From Phaeodactylibacter xiamenensis (GTDB taxonomy: Bacteria > Bacteroidota > Bacteroidia > Chitinophagales > Saprospiraceae), in contig NZ_JPOS01000079.1 in assembly GCF_000759025.1 (NCBI RefSeq), positions 124,001-188,000 on the forward strand: a stretch of 64,000 nucleotides of DNA, read 5' to 3'. The position numbers and the translations under genes were made by a program. A model generated the notes under the pieces. It ran no database searches, was not told the origin of the DNA, and saw nothing but the letters and a program-made list of their open reading frames with translations. How positions within the stretch are numbered: position 1 is the first letter of the stretch; the number at the start of each line of letters is the position of its first letter. Of this stretch, positions 34,062 to 45,300 are shown in pieces.

Positions 34062-34994
34062 ATGGAGCACAACAACCATTTGCCTTTTCCGTACGGCCGG
34101 GCGATTTGCTACTCTGGTTTTCGGGAAGGGCAACACCCTGGTGGTGAATACCCAACCTATGAGCAGGTCCGGGAAGACTTACTGATATTGCAAGGGCACT
34201 GGAAGTACCTGCGGCTTTACGATTGCGACCCGCATGGAGAGACCGTATTGCAGGTCATCCAACAGGAAAAGCTGGACTTCAAAGTCATGCAGGGCGCCTA
34301 CATCGAAGCCGAAATGAACAACTACGGCTGCCCCTGGGGCGGCGGGGTGTATGCGGAGGAACAGCTGGAGGCTAACAAAGCCAAAAACGACGCGCAGATT
34401 AACAAGCTCATCGAATGGGCCAATGCCTACCCCGACATCATCTGCTGCACCTCAGCCGGGAATGAAGCTTGTGTGGACTGGACCGACCATTACGTTCCGG
34501 TGGGGCGGGTTATTGCTTTTGTTCGCCGCCTCAAGGCTGCTACCCAGCAGCCCGTCACTTTTTGTGAAAACTATGTACCCTGGATGCACAAGCTGCGCCC
34601 GCTGGTTCAGGAGGTCGACTTCATCTCTATCCATACTTATCCGGTATGGGAGTATAAGCACATCCACGAATCCCTGGAATATACCAAAGAAAACTACTAC
34701 GGTGTTGCAGACCTTTACCCGGATACGCCGGTCGTTATCACCGAAGCCGGCTGGACGACCCGTTCCAACGGTCAGGGCATCGACCCCGGCCACGTCAATG
34801 AAGGCCTGCAAAAGACCTACTACGACGACCTTATGGACTGGACGGATACCGAAGAAATCCTCACCTTCGTCTTCGAAGCCTTCGACGAGCCCTGGAAAGG
34901 CTCACCAGACCCCAATGAGCCGGAAAAGCATTGGGGGCTGTTCCGGGTGGACCGGTCGCCTAAATCGGTGGTAGCCGGCTTGGTGAAAAAATAG
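34062..34994 (+). CDS. Second cytoplasmic GH17-like enzyme
   Basis: A 310-aa protein without signal peptide, 6 bases after the previous gene and last in the operon. It is more like the lipoprotein GH17 at 27.9 kb than its direct neighbour: YGRAICYSGFREGQHPGGEY, then SAGNEACVDW with acid/base E135, SIHTYPVWEYKH, VVITEAGWTTRSNG with nucleophile E228, and FVFEAFDEPWKG with DPNEPEKHWGLFRVD. It probably cleaves or transfers beta-1,3-glucan oligosaccharides in the cytoplasm. Its final 110 bases are the source-like match for the second half of the chimera near 58.7 kb. No terminator hairpin is evident after the stop. Confidence 0.85.
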   Translation: MEHNNHLPFPYGRAICYSGFREGQHPGGEYPTYEQVREDLLILQGHWKYLRLYDCDPHGETVLQVIQQEKLDFKVMQGAYIEAEMNNYGCPWGGGVYAEEQLEANKAKNDAQINKLIEWANAYPDIICCTSAGNEACVDWTDHYVPVGRVIAFVRRLKAATQQPVTFCENYVPWMHKLRPLVQEVDFISIHTYPVWEYKHIHESLEYTKENYYGVADLYPDTPVVITEAGWTTRSNGQGIDPGHVNEGLQKTYYDDLMDWTDTEEILTFVFEAFDEPWKGSPDPNEPEKHWGLFRVDRSPKSVVAGLVKK

Positions 34995-35226
34995 TAGAAG
35001 CCGGCACACTATTTTTGACGGTAAGAAAAAACACTTCAGTTTCTTTTGGAGAATTAAGCTATTTAATATATATTCGATATAAAGTTGCGTATTAGTGGCT
35101 TTAAGAAAGCAATAAACCTGTCTCTTTTATACCCCTTACCGATAATCGATTAAGCTGCTCCTGCAGGCAAACCTATTGGGCATGCACTCACCATTTAGGT
35201 AATTTAAGTAAAAAGTAATAAACAAT
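34995..35226. promoter_or_regulatory. Intergenic region before the secreted tail-collar gene
   Basis: A 232-bp AT-rich gap. TATTTTTG at 35010-35017 matches the -7 consensus but has no -33 partner at the right distance. No strong terminator or inverted repeat is visible. A promoter for the gene at 35227 is expected here but cannot be placed with confidence. Confidence 0.25.
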
Positions 35227-36246
35227 ATGCACAATCTAAACCTTGGTTTGGGAGGTTCCCTCCTGTACGTACCTATCATTTTGTTCTTTCTGGCGGGCTA
35301 CCAAAACACCTTGCATGCCCAGGCACCAGATGGCTTCACCTATCAGGCGGTCATTCGGGACGCGGAGGGCGCTCTGCTAGCAAATAGCCCGGTCGGGCTC
35401 CGGTTCAACATCCTTGCAGCGTGCAACGAGAGTAATATAGAGTATCAGGAAATCCATACCACGACTACCGATGAAAACGGCGTAGCTACTGTGGTCATAG
35501 GGGAAGGCGCTCAAACTGCCGGTGACTTCAGCGCCATAGACTGGTCTGCCGCCGATTTTTGCCTGAAAGAAGAAATTGACCCGGCGGGTTCAAGCGGCAA
35601 TTATACGCTATCGGCTACCACCCCGCTTAAATCGGTCCCTTTTTCCTACTTTTCATCCACCTCGGCACAGGCTATGGTAGCGGAGGAAGCCAACACCCTT
35701 GAGGCTGACTACTTAAGCCGGCTGCTGCCTATTGGCATGGTTACCCCCTTTGCCGGCTCTTCTGCCCCCGATGGCTGGCTGCTATGCGACGGGAGCGCAT
35801 TGCAGCAAAGCGAGTACCCTGATTTATACGCCGTCATCGGTAACAGTTATGGTGGTTCAGGCAATACCTTCAATCTGCCCGATTTGCGGGGAAGGGCACC
35901 TTTCGGCTACCACGCTCAGCAGGATACCTTCAGTACGCTCGGCAGCACCGGTGGAACAGTGGAACATACCCTTACCGTGGAGGAAATGCCTGAGCATATG
36001 CATACCGGGGAGACGGATAATGATGGTGAACACGAACACAGAGGAAATAATGTAGCACAGGTAGAGGACGGGACTGGCTCGTTTGTGACCGATGATCACG
36101 AGAACAACAACCCCGGATCAATAATACATAGTCAGAATAGTGCTCACCAGCATAATTTTACCACGGATCCGACCGGCGGCAACGAGCCCCACCCCAATAT
36201 GCCCCCCTTCCAGGTGCTGAATTACATAATCAAGGCCAGATATTAA
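35227..36246 (+). CDS. Secreted protein with phage tail-collar domain
   Basis: A 339-aa protein with an N-terminal signal segment (LLYVPIILFFLAGYQNTLHAQ) followed by a Bacteroidota-type leader domain (APDGFTYQAVIRDAEGALLAN, a pattern seen in many secreted proteins of this phylum). The C-terminal half (about 175-339) is a tail-collar domain: PIGMVTPFAGSSAPDGWLLC, SYGGSGNTFNLPDLRGRAP, then a His-rich stretch (EEMPEHMHTGETDNDGEHEH, SAHQHNFTTDP) and a closing MPPFQVLNYIIKARY. In phages this fold sits in tail fibres. Here the signal peptide and lack of other phage genes argue for a surface or matrix role. It directly precedes the giant secreted genes. Confidence 0.8.
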   Translation: MHNLNLGLGGSLLYVPIILFFLAGYQNTLHAQAPDGFTYQAVIRDAEGALLANSPVGLRFNILAACNESNIEYQEIHTTTTDENGVATVVIGEGAQTAGDFSAIDWSAADFCLKEEIDPAGSSGNYTLSATTPLKSVPFSYFSSTSAQAMVAEEANTLEADYLSRLLPIGMVTPFAGSSAPDGWLLCDGSALQQSEYPDLYAVIGNSYGGSGNTFNLPDLRGRAPFGYHAQQDTFSTLGSTGGTVEHTLTVEEMPEHMHTGETDNDGEHEHRGNNVAQVEDGTGSFVTDDHENNNPGSIIHSQNSAHQHNFTTDPTGGNEPHPNMPPFQVLNYIIKARY

Positions 36247-36355
36247 ATAGCATCCTGCAGAGTTCAGGGCAGGGGGGCGTCCCTTTTTGCAAAGCAAGGC
36301 CAGGGAAACGACCTCGTTGAAAACGAATTCTGAATCTCCTAACTCTACCCCGAAT

Positions 36356-39300
36356 ATGCACACGATTAAATACCTCATGGCAGCCGCAGTTGCCCTGTTT
36401 CTGTTCCATCCCTTTGCTGCTGCACAGCGTACGCTTTCCTCTGGCGGCAGCGGAGGTACGAACCCCGCTGTCGGTTCTTTTCGCTCTGGTATTGGCGGGC
36501 ACCAACCTGCCGGCACCTTAGCAGGGAATAACGGCAGCGCCTTCCGGGGTCTTCCGGTGCCCGCTGAAATCTCTAACGCGCCCAAGGCGGCTGTAGGGCT
36601 GAGCGCAGCCCAAAACGAAAGCGATGCCTATGTTGAAGTAAGGTGGGTACTGCCGAATACTTGTTTCCTTGACCCCGGTCAGCCCGGCCAGCCTGCTCCG
36701 GAAGGGGTCTATGTGGAAGTTATAGCGATGGGCGACGAATCCGTCGTTGATCAGGGAGCGGAAGTGATTTACGCAGAATTGATTCAACAGGATGTGGTGA
36801 ATGTTGTCCGGAATAGTATGCGGCATTTCGTAGGGCCGGGGCATACCGTCGTGTACAAATTAAATACCTATTTAGTAGGGCCAGGCCATGAAATTACGGC
36901 CTGCAGCAACCTGGAAGCCACAGGGCAGACTTTACCCTATCAGGCCATTGAAGCCCTGCAAGCCACCGATGAGGAAAGCCTGCACGAAATAAAACTGAGC
37001 TGGGAGAGCCATTCTGACCTGCCGAATGAGTTCATCATTCACCGTACAGACGAGGCAGGCCGGGAAGTGGTGGCAGGGACACTCCGAGATTTTGCTGCTC
37101 AGGAAACCGTATTCACATTTACGGACAGCTTTGTGCCACAGGACAGCAACAGCATACAAAATGGAGAAATCTATACTTACCGCATCACGGCCTATAGCGA
37201 GCGCTTCGATAAAACCTACAACAATCCGGAGGCGGTTGACGATGGTGAAACAGTGCCCATAGCGTTCAATGCACTAAGCCAACCGCAGGACACCCTCATC
37301 GCTTTGTCGTGGGCAGATATTCGGGACTACGCCACCCGCATTGCGCTTTTTCGCAATGATCAAGCTGTAATCGAACAGGATTTATCCGATAATCCCGCCA
37401 ATGAATACACCGATTTCTTTCCCGTTTTCGGCCAGTTCAATACCTATCGCCTGCAAGCCTATCAGGAAGACGAGCTATTGGTGGAAGTAGAAGCCAGAGA
37501 TACCCTGCCGCCCTTCGGTTATATCGCTGGTGCGGTACGAACGCCGCTCGGAGTGGGCCTGAAAGGCGTGGAAATTACAGCCACGGCTACTATCCGGGGG
37601 CAGGCTTATACCTATTCAGACACCACTGACGATCAGGGTTTATACCAGCTTGATGCCCTGTACTTCCGGGATTCCGCCACCTTCACCGTGCGCGCGGTGG
37701 CTGACGGGCAGATGATTGGCGAAGAGCCGGTCGGAATGAGTCGGGCAAAATACCGGTATGAAAAAGTCAATTTCGGCTTTAGCACAGAATTGCCCGAACT
37801 GGCTGACGACAGCCTGCGCCTGATCAACCCGGGGCTGCAAGCCGGCCTCGATGAACTTGCCCAGGCAGGCGAATGCGCTTCCAGCCGGGACACGGTCTAC
37901 TTCCAATTGTACCGGGAGGGGCAACTGGTCGACTTCGGCCGCAAGCTCGACGCACTGTCAGATGATACGGTCTACCCATTGAAGGACCGCACGGGGCAGG
38001 GCCGGTACAATTACCTGTATGAAGTTCGGGCCTACCTTTACCGCAACGATTCTGCTTTAGTCGTACGCTACAATCTGGGGAATAACACCTTCCCGGAAGT
38101 GACGCCGGTGGCCGGGCTGCAGGGCGGTATAGAGCGGGGCGTTGTCCGGCTGGACTGGTCCAACCCTTCCGCCAACATCACCGGTTTCCGGGTATACCGG
38201 GACATGGAGCTGGTTGAGGAGCTGCCATCTACCGCGACCAGCTTCCTGGATTTTTACGGCTTCCCGGGCGAAACCCATCAGTACGAAGTGACTGCTTACC
38301 GCAAAACCGGCAGCCGGCTTTCTGAATCGGAACCGGAGGACGTGGAGATGGATTTCCCTCCCTTACCAGTCCCACAAAGCCTTGGAGTTGAAGATAAACC
38401 CGGATATGCCTATATCGATTGGAATGACCAAACCGATCCCCCCCTGGAGGATCAGTTTTTTACAGGGTATAAAGTTTTTAGAAACGATTACGAGATTGGC
38501 ACCATTCTGAAGGGAGATACTACCCGGTTTACTGACCTGACCGTGCTGCCTTTCAAATCTGTATCCTATCGCATTGCAGCCTTTTTGCAACGGCCGGATA
38601 CAACAATCCTTGGAGAAGCGGTAACCTCTGGCCCCATTGGAGGGACAAGCGATGTATTTACCTCAGATGCCTATGATTTTAATTATTCACCCTCAACTCG
38701 AAAGGCAATCCTCACCCTCAATCCTGACTTTTCCAGCAGCGATTTTACCAATGCAGATGGCTTCATTTTTCGTGTTAATTTGGAGTATCATGATACCATT
38801 CGGATTGGTGAGCCAGCGTCGGTTTACCATTTCAATGGCGAAGCGAATAACTTTACAGGAGTCGTCGTTAGAGTGCGGCCCTTTAAAGAACAGGCGGAAG
38901 GCATAGTTAGCGGGCCTTTAGATGAGTTAGTATTCAGTGGCGCTCTGCCGGTGGATAATGATGATCTCGAAGCCCCTTCCAATTTCCAGGCCTCCGAGCA
39001 CCTCGCTTCCCACGTTGTACTGACCTGGGACTACCCGGTTTTCAAACTGTCTGATTTTGTCATTTATAAGGATGGTGAGGTGGTGGATACCCTGCCCACT
39101 GTTGCGAGAGCCTTCTATGACCAGGAAGCCATACCTGGACAATCGACCTCTTACGCTATTCAGGCCATTTACCAGTCATCCGGGGCAATTTCTACTTCAG
39201 TAAAGGTTGGTGATCAGGGCAAGCGGTTGCATGGATACCGGGTCAAAGGAAGAATCCTGCCCGAAACGCTTCCCAGCCTCGCCCTGGACAGTACGCGGGT

Positions 39301-42300
39301 AGAGCTGATCAGTGACGGGCGGGTGCTGGCCCGGGGCTGGACCAACGATGCAGGGGCATTTGTTTTACCGGCGATTGCCCCCACTATGATGGGCAATGAT
39401 AATGAAGTACGAATCAGAACAGAAGGGCGCAGCCTCCACCTGGTGGCTGATGCCTTGCCTTTTGATAAAAACGAATTGGAGAGCGGGGATGTATTCCTCA
39501 CCTTCCGGGATCAGTTTCAAGCGGCCGCCTATCCGGACTTCCCGCAACCTAACCGGATTGCCAGAGTGATTAATGCGGTAGCGGAAGATGGCCCTCGCGG
39601 GGAAGCCGTCCTGTTAAGCTGGCAGGCTACCCCCGGGCGTTTGGATGGTTTTGAGGTATACCGCAATACCACGCTGCTGGCCCGGATGCCCAAACGGGGC
39701 AGTACCCTGTATCTCGCTGATTCTACCGGGGTTGGAGGGATTGACTACGATTATTCCATTACGCCATACGCTATTGTCGAAGGCCGGAAGCTCCTCGGAG
39801 CGAGTGTAGTCCTGCCCAAGGTTTTTCCACGCCTGGCAGCAGTAGACTACCTCACTGCTACACCTAATCTGACGGGGTTCAATACGATCTCATTACAGTG
39901 GAGCCACCCCACGGCAGAAGCCGACCTTTTCCGATTGATCCGCAATGGCGTGGTTATAGGAGAGCTCAGTGGCCATGCAGCTATGGAGTGGGTAGACAGT
40001 ACCGGTATCCCCGGGCAGCTATACAGCTACGAGCTGGAAGCGGTGCGCAGGGTCAATGGCAGCGAGCTGGGCCGCTCTCCTTTGCGCAGTGTGCAGGTCA
40101 GGTTTCCGGGAGTCGTTGCGCCCCATCTGGAAGCCGTGCCTGATCCGGATCGGAATGGCGTGCTGCTCAGCTGGTCTTACGAAGGCAGGCATGTTTCCGG
40201 TTTTCAGCTGTTTCGCAGCGGTGAGCTCATCGGTCAATTCGCACCGGACAGCCTCGAGGTGCTGGATCAGGGCGGATTTCCCGGGGCTTCCACGAGCTAC
40301 GAACTGGTAGCCTTGCTGGAACGCAACGGGCAGCTGTACCCATCATTGCCCGAAGAAGTGGAGGTGGTGTTTCCTGTACTGCACGAGGTGGATCAGGCCC
40401 AGCTTGAAGCGGATGAAAGCCTGGGGCTGGCCCGGCTGAAGCTGCCCTATGCCTACGAAGCGATTGATGCTGTGGAGTTGCAAATCAGGAGCCTGGACGC
40501 AGGTGGGACGCTTTATGAGGAAACGCTAAGTGTCAATTATGAGGAAATTGGCCATGATACCGTGACCGTTGAACTCCCGAATGGCTGGCCGGGGCGAGAA
40601 TTTGAAGTGAAGCTGCGGGCGCTTGCCACCCGGCAGGGCGTGGACTTTTTTTCCGAAGGTACAGTACGTTCCCTGGATTATTACCCTGATCCCCCCATGG
40701 GTACGGCGCTGGAGGCCAGTGACGATGAATTCGAAAACCGCGTGGAGCTCACCTGGCAGCTCCCCTTTGAGGCGAACGTTGACAAACAGCGAATTTTGCG
40801 GGGCTCAGATATTGTGGCGACCCTACCCGCCGGGCAGCGTACTTTTTCGGACGTTATAAACGGAGATTTCGGAGGGCCTTTTCTGTATACGGTATTATCC
40901 ATCCGGGAGGCGCATGGCCAAATCTTCCGGTCCGGCGAGATCAACAATGACCATGGCTCCTGTTTGCTTACCGGGGCGAATGAAAATCTGCTCACGGAGG
41001 TAACGGCTTCAGACGGCACCTTCAAATCGCGGACCCTCATCAACTGGTCGGCGGCTTCAACCGATACCCTGCAGGGGTACCGGGTATACCGCGACGATGA
41101 ACCACTGGCTACATTGAACCCCACCAACACCTTTTATAACGATACCGAAGGCGTGCCCGGACAGGAGTACGTATACCGGGTGGAAGCCATCGGAGACAGC
41201 GGAGAAGCAGCCCAATCCAAAGCGGACCGGGGCCACCGGCAGAGCGAAGGGCGCATTGCCGGTCGGGTGCAGACTGCCATTGGCGGAGCACCTGTGGCGG
41301 GGGCTGAGATTACTGCAGTTGGCATAATTGGCGGAGAGGAATATCGCTACGAAGCGGTATCCGGGCCGGATGGCAAGTATAGCATTGAAGGGGTTTTTTA
41401 TGGAGAAGAAACAGCGGCTTACACCGTCAGCGTTTCGTACCAAGACCATGAATTCATAAATAATAACAAAGAGGTGGAATTTACACCTCAAATCTGGTCT
41501 TTCAATAATATCACGTTTTTCGACAATACTGCCTACGTCGTCGAAGGAAGGGCACTGTACGCGGGTACAGACATCGCTATCCCTGGTGCAACGGTAATGC
41601 GGAAGTACCATTTTACACCCAATACTCAGGTTTCACCGGAACTTGAGCTCGAAGAAGTCATGACGGATAAAAATGGCCGGTATAGTTTCAATGTACAGCC
41701 GGACCTGGAAGGCTTACAACGAATTGAAATCCTAATCTCGGAAACTAGTCAGTTTTTGGATGGGTCAGATACGCTCCTGATCCGCCACGATTTTGAGGCA
41801 ACCACACAGGCAGAATTTGCAAACCTCAGCGCTTTACCAACGGTAACGGAACTCAATTTTGAGGACAGGATTACTTATGACTTCGACATCGCAGTTACCA
41901 CAGTCTGCGGTGGGCCTCCCACCGATTTCGGACGGTACGAGATAGAAGTCAACCGGCCGCAGGGTGGTTTTTTCCGTACCGCGCTCACGAATGCAAATGG
42001 CCAATTAACCTTATCCTTGCCGCCGGTTAATGGGCTCCAAATCAGTGTCCGAGAGGTTGAACCCAAAGTCGCCGGCAATTTGCTGGTCCGGGACTACCTG
42101 CGGCCCCGGCCTGCCACAGCCGATATCCTGGCCTTACACCAGCAGTACGACGCATCTGGAGGGGCGCTTAATTTGGACAGCCTTGCCCGTATAGAATTGG
42201 TTTATCACAAGCCGGCGGGGATACAGCTCCTGACGCCGTTCGGGACACTCGCCTGCGGAGACCCGGACCGGCCGCGAGTCATAATGCAGGGCGAAGAGTA

Positions 42301-45300
42301 TACCGTTCAATTTGCGGTAAGCCAAACCCACCGTGGCCAGGAGTGCCCGGTGACGGAAGGCTATTTAGTGATCAACAATTCAGCAGCTGAAGTACAAACA
42401 CAAACGATTGAACTAGACGAAAACGGGCAGTTTCTTCCGTATGCTTTTACAGGAGGGTTCCCAAATTTAGTTGCTCCTCACCTGAAAGGAGTACGTATTA
42501 GTTACTTTTCGCCGACCGGAGACTTGTTGGCAGAACGGCGCCTGAGTGTGCTGGTTACCGGAACCGATCAGCTTCCGGGAAATGATATTATTGTTGAGCT
42601 GAACGATGATCAGTTCAAATTACCGGTATTGGTACTTAGAGATCCGCCCGGTGATCATAGTTACTCCTACATAGAAGAAGGAGAAACCGTGTCTGTGTCC
42701 TACGTAGATTATGATAACAACTCTTACTTAGGAAGTGCATTTACCAATCAGGGATTTACTGCGTTAGGGCTTGGGTTCTTTGCCAACGGAGAGGTGGGAG
42801 GGACCGTAACAGATAGTGATCAGACGGTATATTCCATGGAGTTTACGACACGGGAAAGAATTTCCACCTCTGCCGACCCCAGATTTGTCGGAAGAGACGC
42901 AGATGTACTCGTTGGAGTCGGTATGTCCACTCAGTATGGAATCGGGCAACAGATTCTTTTGGCAGAGGAGGATTGTGCGGTGGAGAAGAGAGAAATACTC
43001 AGTATTGCTCCTAATGGAATAAGAACGGATTGGCTGTATACCGTTGAGCAGATCGAGGCATTAATTGAAGAGCGGGAACGGCAGATACAAGAGGTGGAAG
43101 CAGGTCTTTTGCAACTCGCAGTAGACGGGGTTGAGCTGAGCACAGAGAGCACCATTGTCCGCTTAGAGACTGAGCGCAACAATTGGGAGAACGTTTTGGA
43201 CTACCACGGGCGCAAGTCAGTTCCTTACAATCAACTGTGTGCCATGACACTTGATGGGGACCTGATGTATGATGAGTTGAAAAGGGAGGGCAGAATAAAT
43301 GAGTGCGGAAAAGATATATTTGGGTTTGATATCAGTTGCCTGGCGGATGATGATTTTGATGGGCTGGACAAAGCAGACATTCAGGAAAGGGTTAATAATG
43401 CCAAAGAAGAGCAGGAGTCATTTTGCTCAATGATTGGAAACGGCCAGGGAGCTGACTTCGTGCCGAATGAAACGGTCATTTTCGACAATAGCCTCAAGGA
43501 TGCCTACACCAGGGCCTCCAGTATAATGGGCTATTGGCTGGACTCCTTATATCTGGAGGTAGACGAAATCGAGGATAGAATATCTGATGTACAGGCCGGC
43601 ATAGGCCTTTTTGAAGAAGTGGAGAACACTACCTTCTCGGGAGGTATTGAAATTGAAAAACAAAGTGTGGTAAGGCGTTTTTCGAGCTCGGAGGAGATGC
43701 ACGAACAGGAAGCGTACTTCCAGATTTCCGGTGGTTTTTTAGGTTCGAGGGAGCTGACCTTAAGTACCGGGTTTGGTGTTATCGTAGGTACAACAAATCT
43801 CACCACCGAGAACCGTATCGGTTTGGCCAACGGGGGGCGTTTCAGATGGGGGCACTCTTACTATACGGATACCACCATACAAACCATCACCGGTTACGTG
43901 CTTTCTGATGACGACCCTGGCGACCAGTTCAGCGTAACTGCCATCAAAGCCCGCACGCCTGGCCACTCTCCCTACTTCCAGCTCCTGGGTGGCCGCTCCT
44001 CCTGCCCACCCGAAGAGGGGGCTATTCAGCGCGATCAGGTGGACCTGGCACTCTACGATCCGGAAACTCAGAGTACGTTTGATTTCCTTGAGCAACGCAA
44101 TCTGGCGCCGGACGATGGGGCGGTATTTTATTTGCAAATGACCAACCTCAATCCATTTGGAGAGGCCCGGGATGTGAGCCTGTACGTAGATGGCCTTTCG
44201 AATCCTAATGGTGCCATCATTAATCTCAATGGGGATGAAGTCGGAACCAGCTCCGAAGATGGAGTGGTGTTTAACACCCTCGCTGCTGACAATCCCATAA
44301 TCGTTCCCATTGTTATGGAACGCTCCATTGACCGGTATCAATTTGATAGTATTGGCATCATCCTCCGCCCCAGTTGCATTGATGGAGACCCCGTCCTTGA
44401 TGCCCTGCGCGACACCGTCTACATCAGTACGTACTTCGATCACCCCTGCAGCGATGTCACCATCACCTCACCCGGCAACGATTGGGTCATCAACGCCCGT
44501 AACCCTTTGGATGAGAACAGCCGGGAACAGCTGGAAATCAAAATTCAGGATTATGAAGTAGAAAATACAGCCTTGCGAAGCATAGAATTGCAATACCGGC
44601 CGATCGGTACCGGAGCCAGCTGGCAAAGGATAGCCCCGGAGGATTTGGCAGGCGGCATCAACCCCATCCCGGCAGATACCCTGCTGGCGTATAATGCGGC
44701 TAACTTTGGGCCCGGGGAGCCTGCCGCCTATTATTTCATTTGGGATATTACCGAAAACAACACCTACTTTGACGGTATCTACGAAGTCAGAGCCATCAGC
44801 AATTGCGGCACCGATGGCCGGATTTTCTCCAATATCATCCGCGGGCGCATTGCCCGGCAGGTGGACCGGCTATTTGGAGTCACCGAACCCGCTGATGAGC
44901 GCCTGCAGATCGGTGATGAAATCAGCATCCGCTTCAATCAGGATATCGGATGTGGTGAGCTGGACTCCCTGCAAATGATTTTGCGCAGCCTGACAACCGG
45001 CGACACGCTGGAAGCTGAACTCATTTGCTTCAATAACGACAATACCTTGTTGATTGACCCTGCCCTTCCCATACAAGATTTGGACGGGCAGGAGCTACAG
45101 GTTCAGATCAGGAATGTGCGCGACCCCTTTGGCAATACCTACGAAGGGGATTTTGAATGGTCCTTCGAAGTTATTGGCCGGGATGTTTTCGTGCTGCCGG
45201 CGGAGCAGGAGCTCTCCCTTTACCAAAGCCAGCGGGGTGCCGCTGCCTTCAATCTTTTCACCACCGTGAATGCAAGCGTGGACTTCCAGGTACAGGGGCT

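Noticed and set aside
17973-34994. SusC or SusD gene in the glucan operon
   Set aside because: No TonB plug, CarboxypepD_reg plus plug arrangement or SusD helical repeat is found in any frame. The predicted barrel of the first gene lacks a plug domain.
35227-36246. Prophage remnant
   Set aside because: Only a tail-collar domain is present, on a protein with signal peptide. No capsid, portal, terminase, lysis or integrase genes are in the window.
36287-36355. 23-codon upstream extension of the 3831-aa protein
   Set aside because: It does not start with ATG and would bury the clear signal peptide that begins at 36356.
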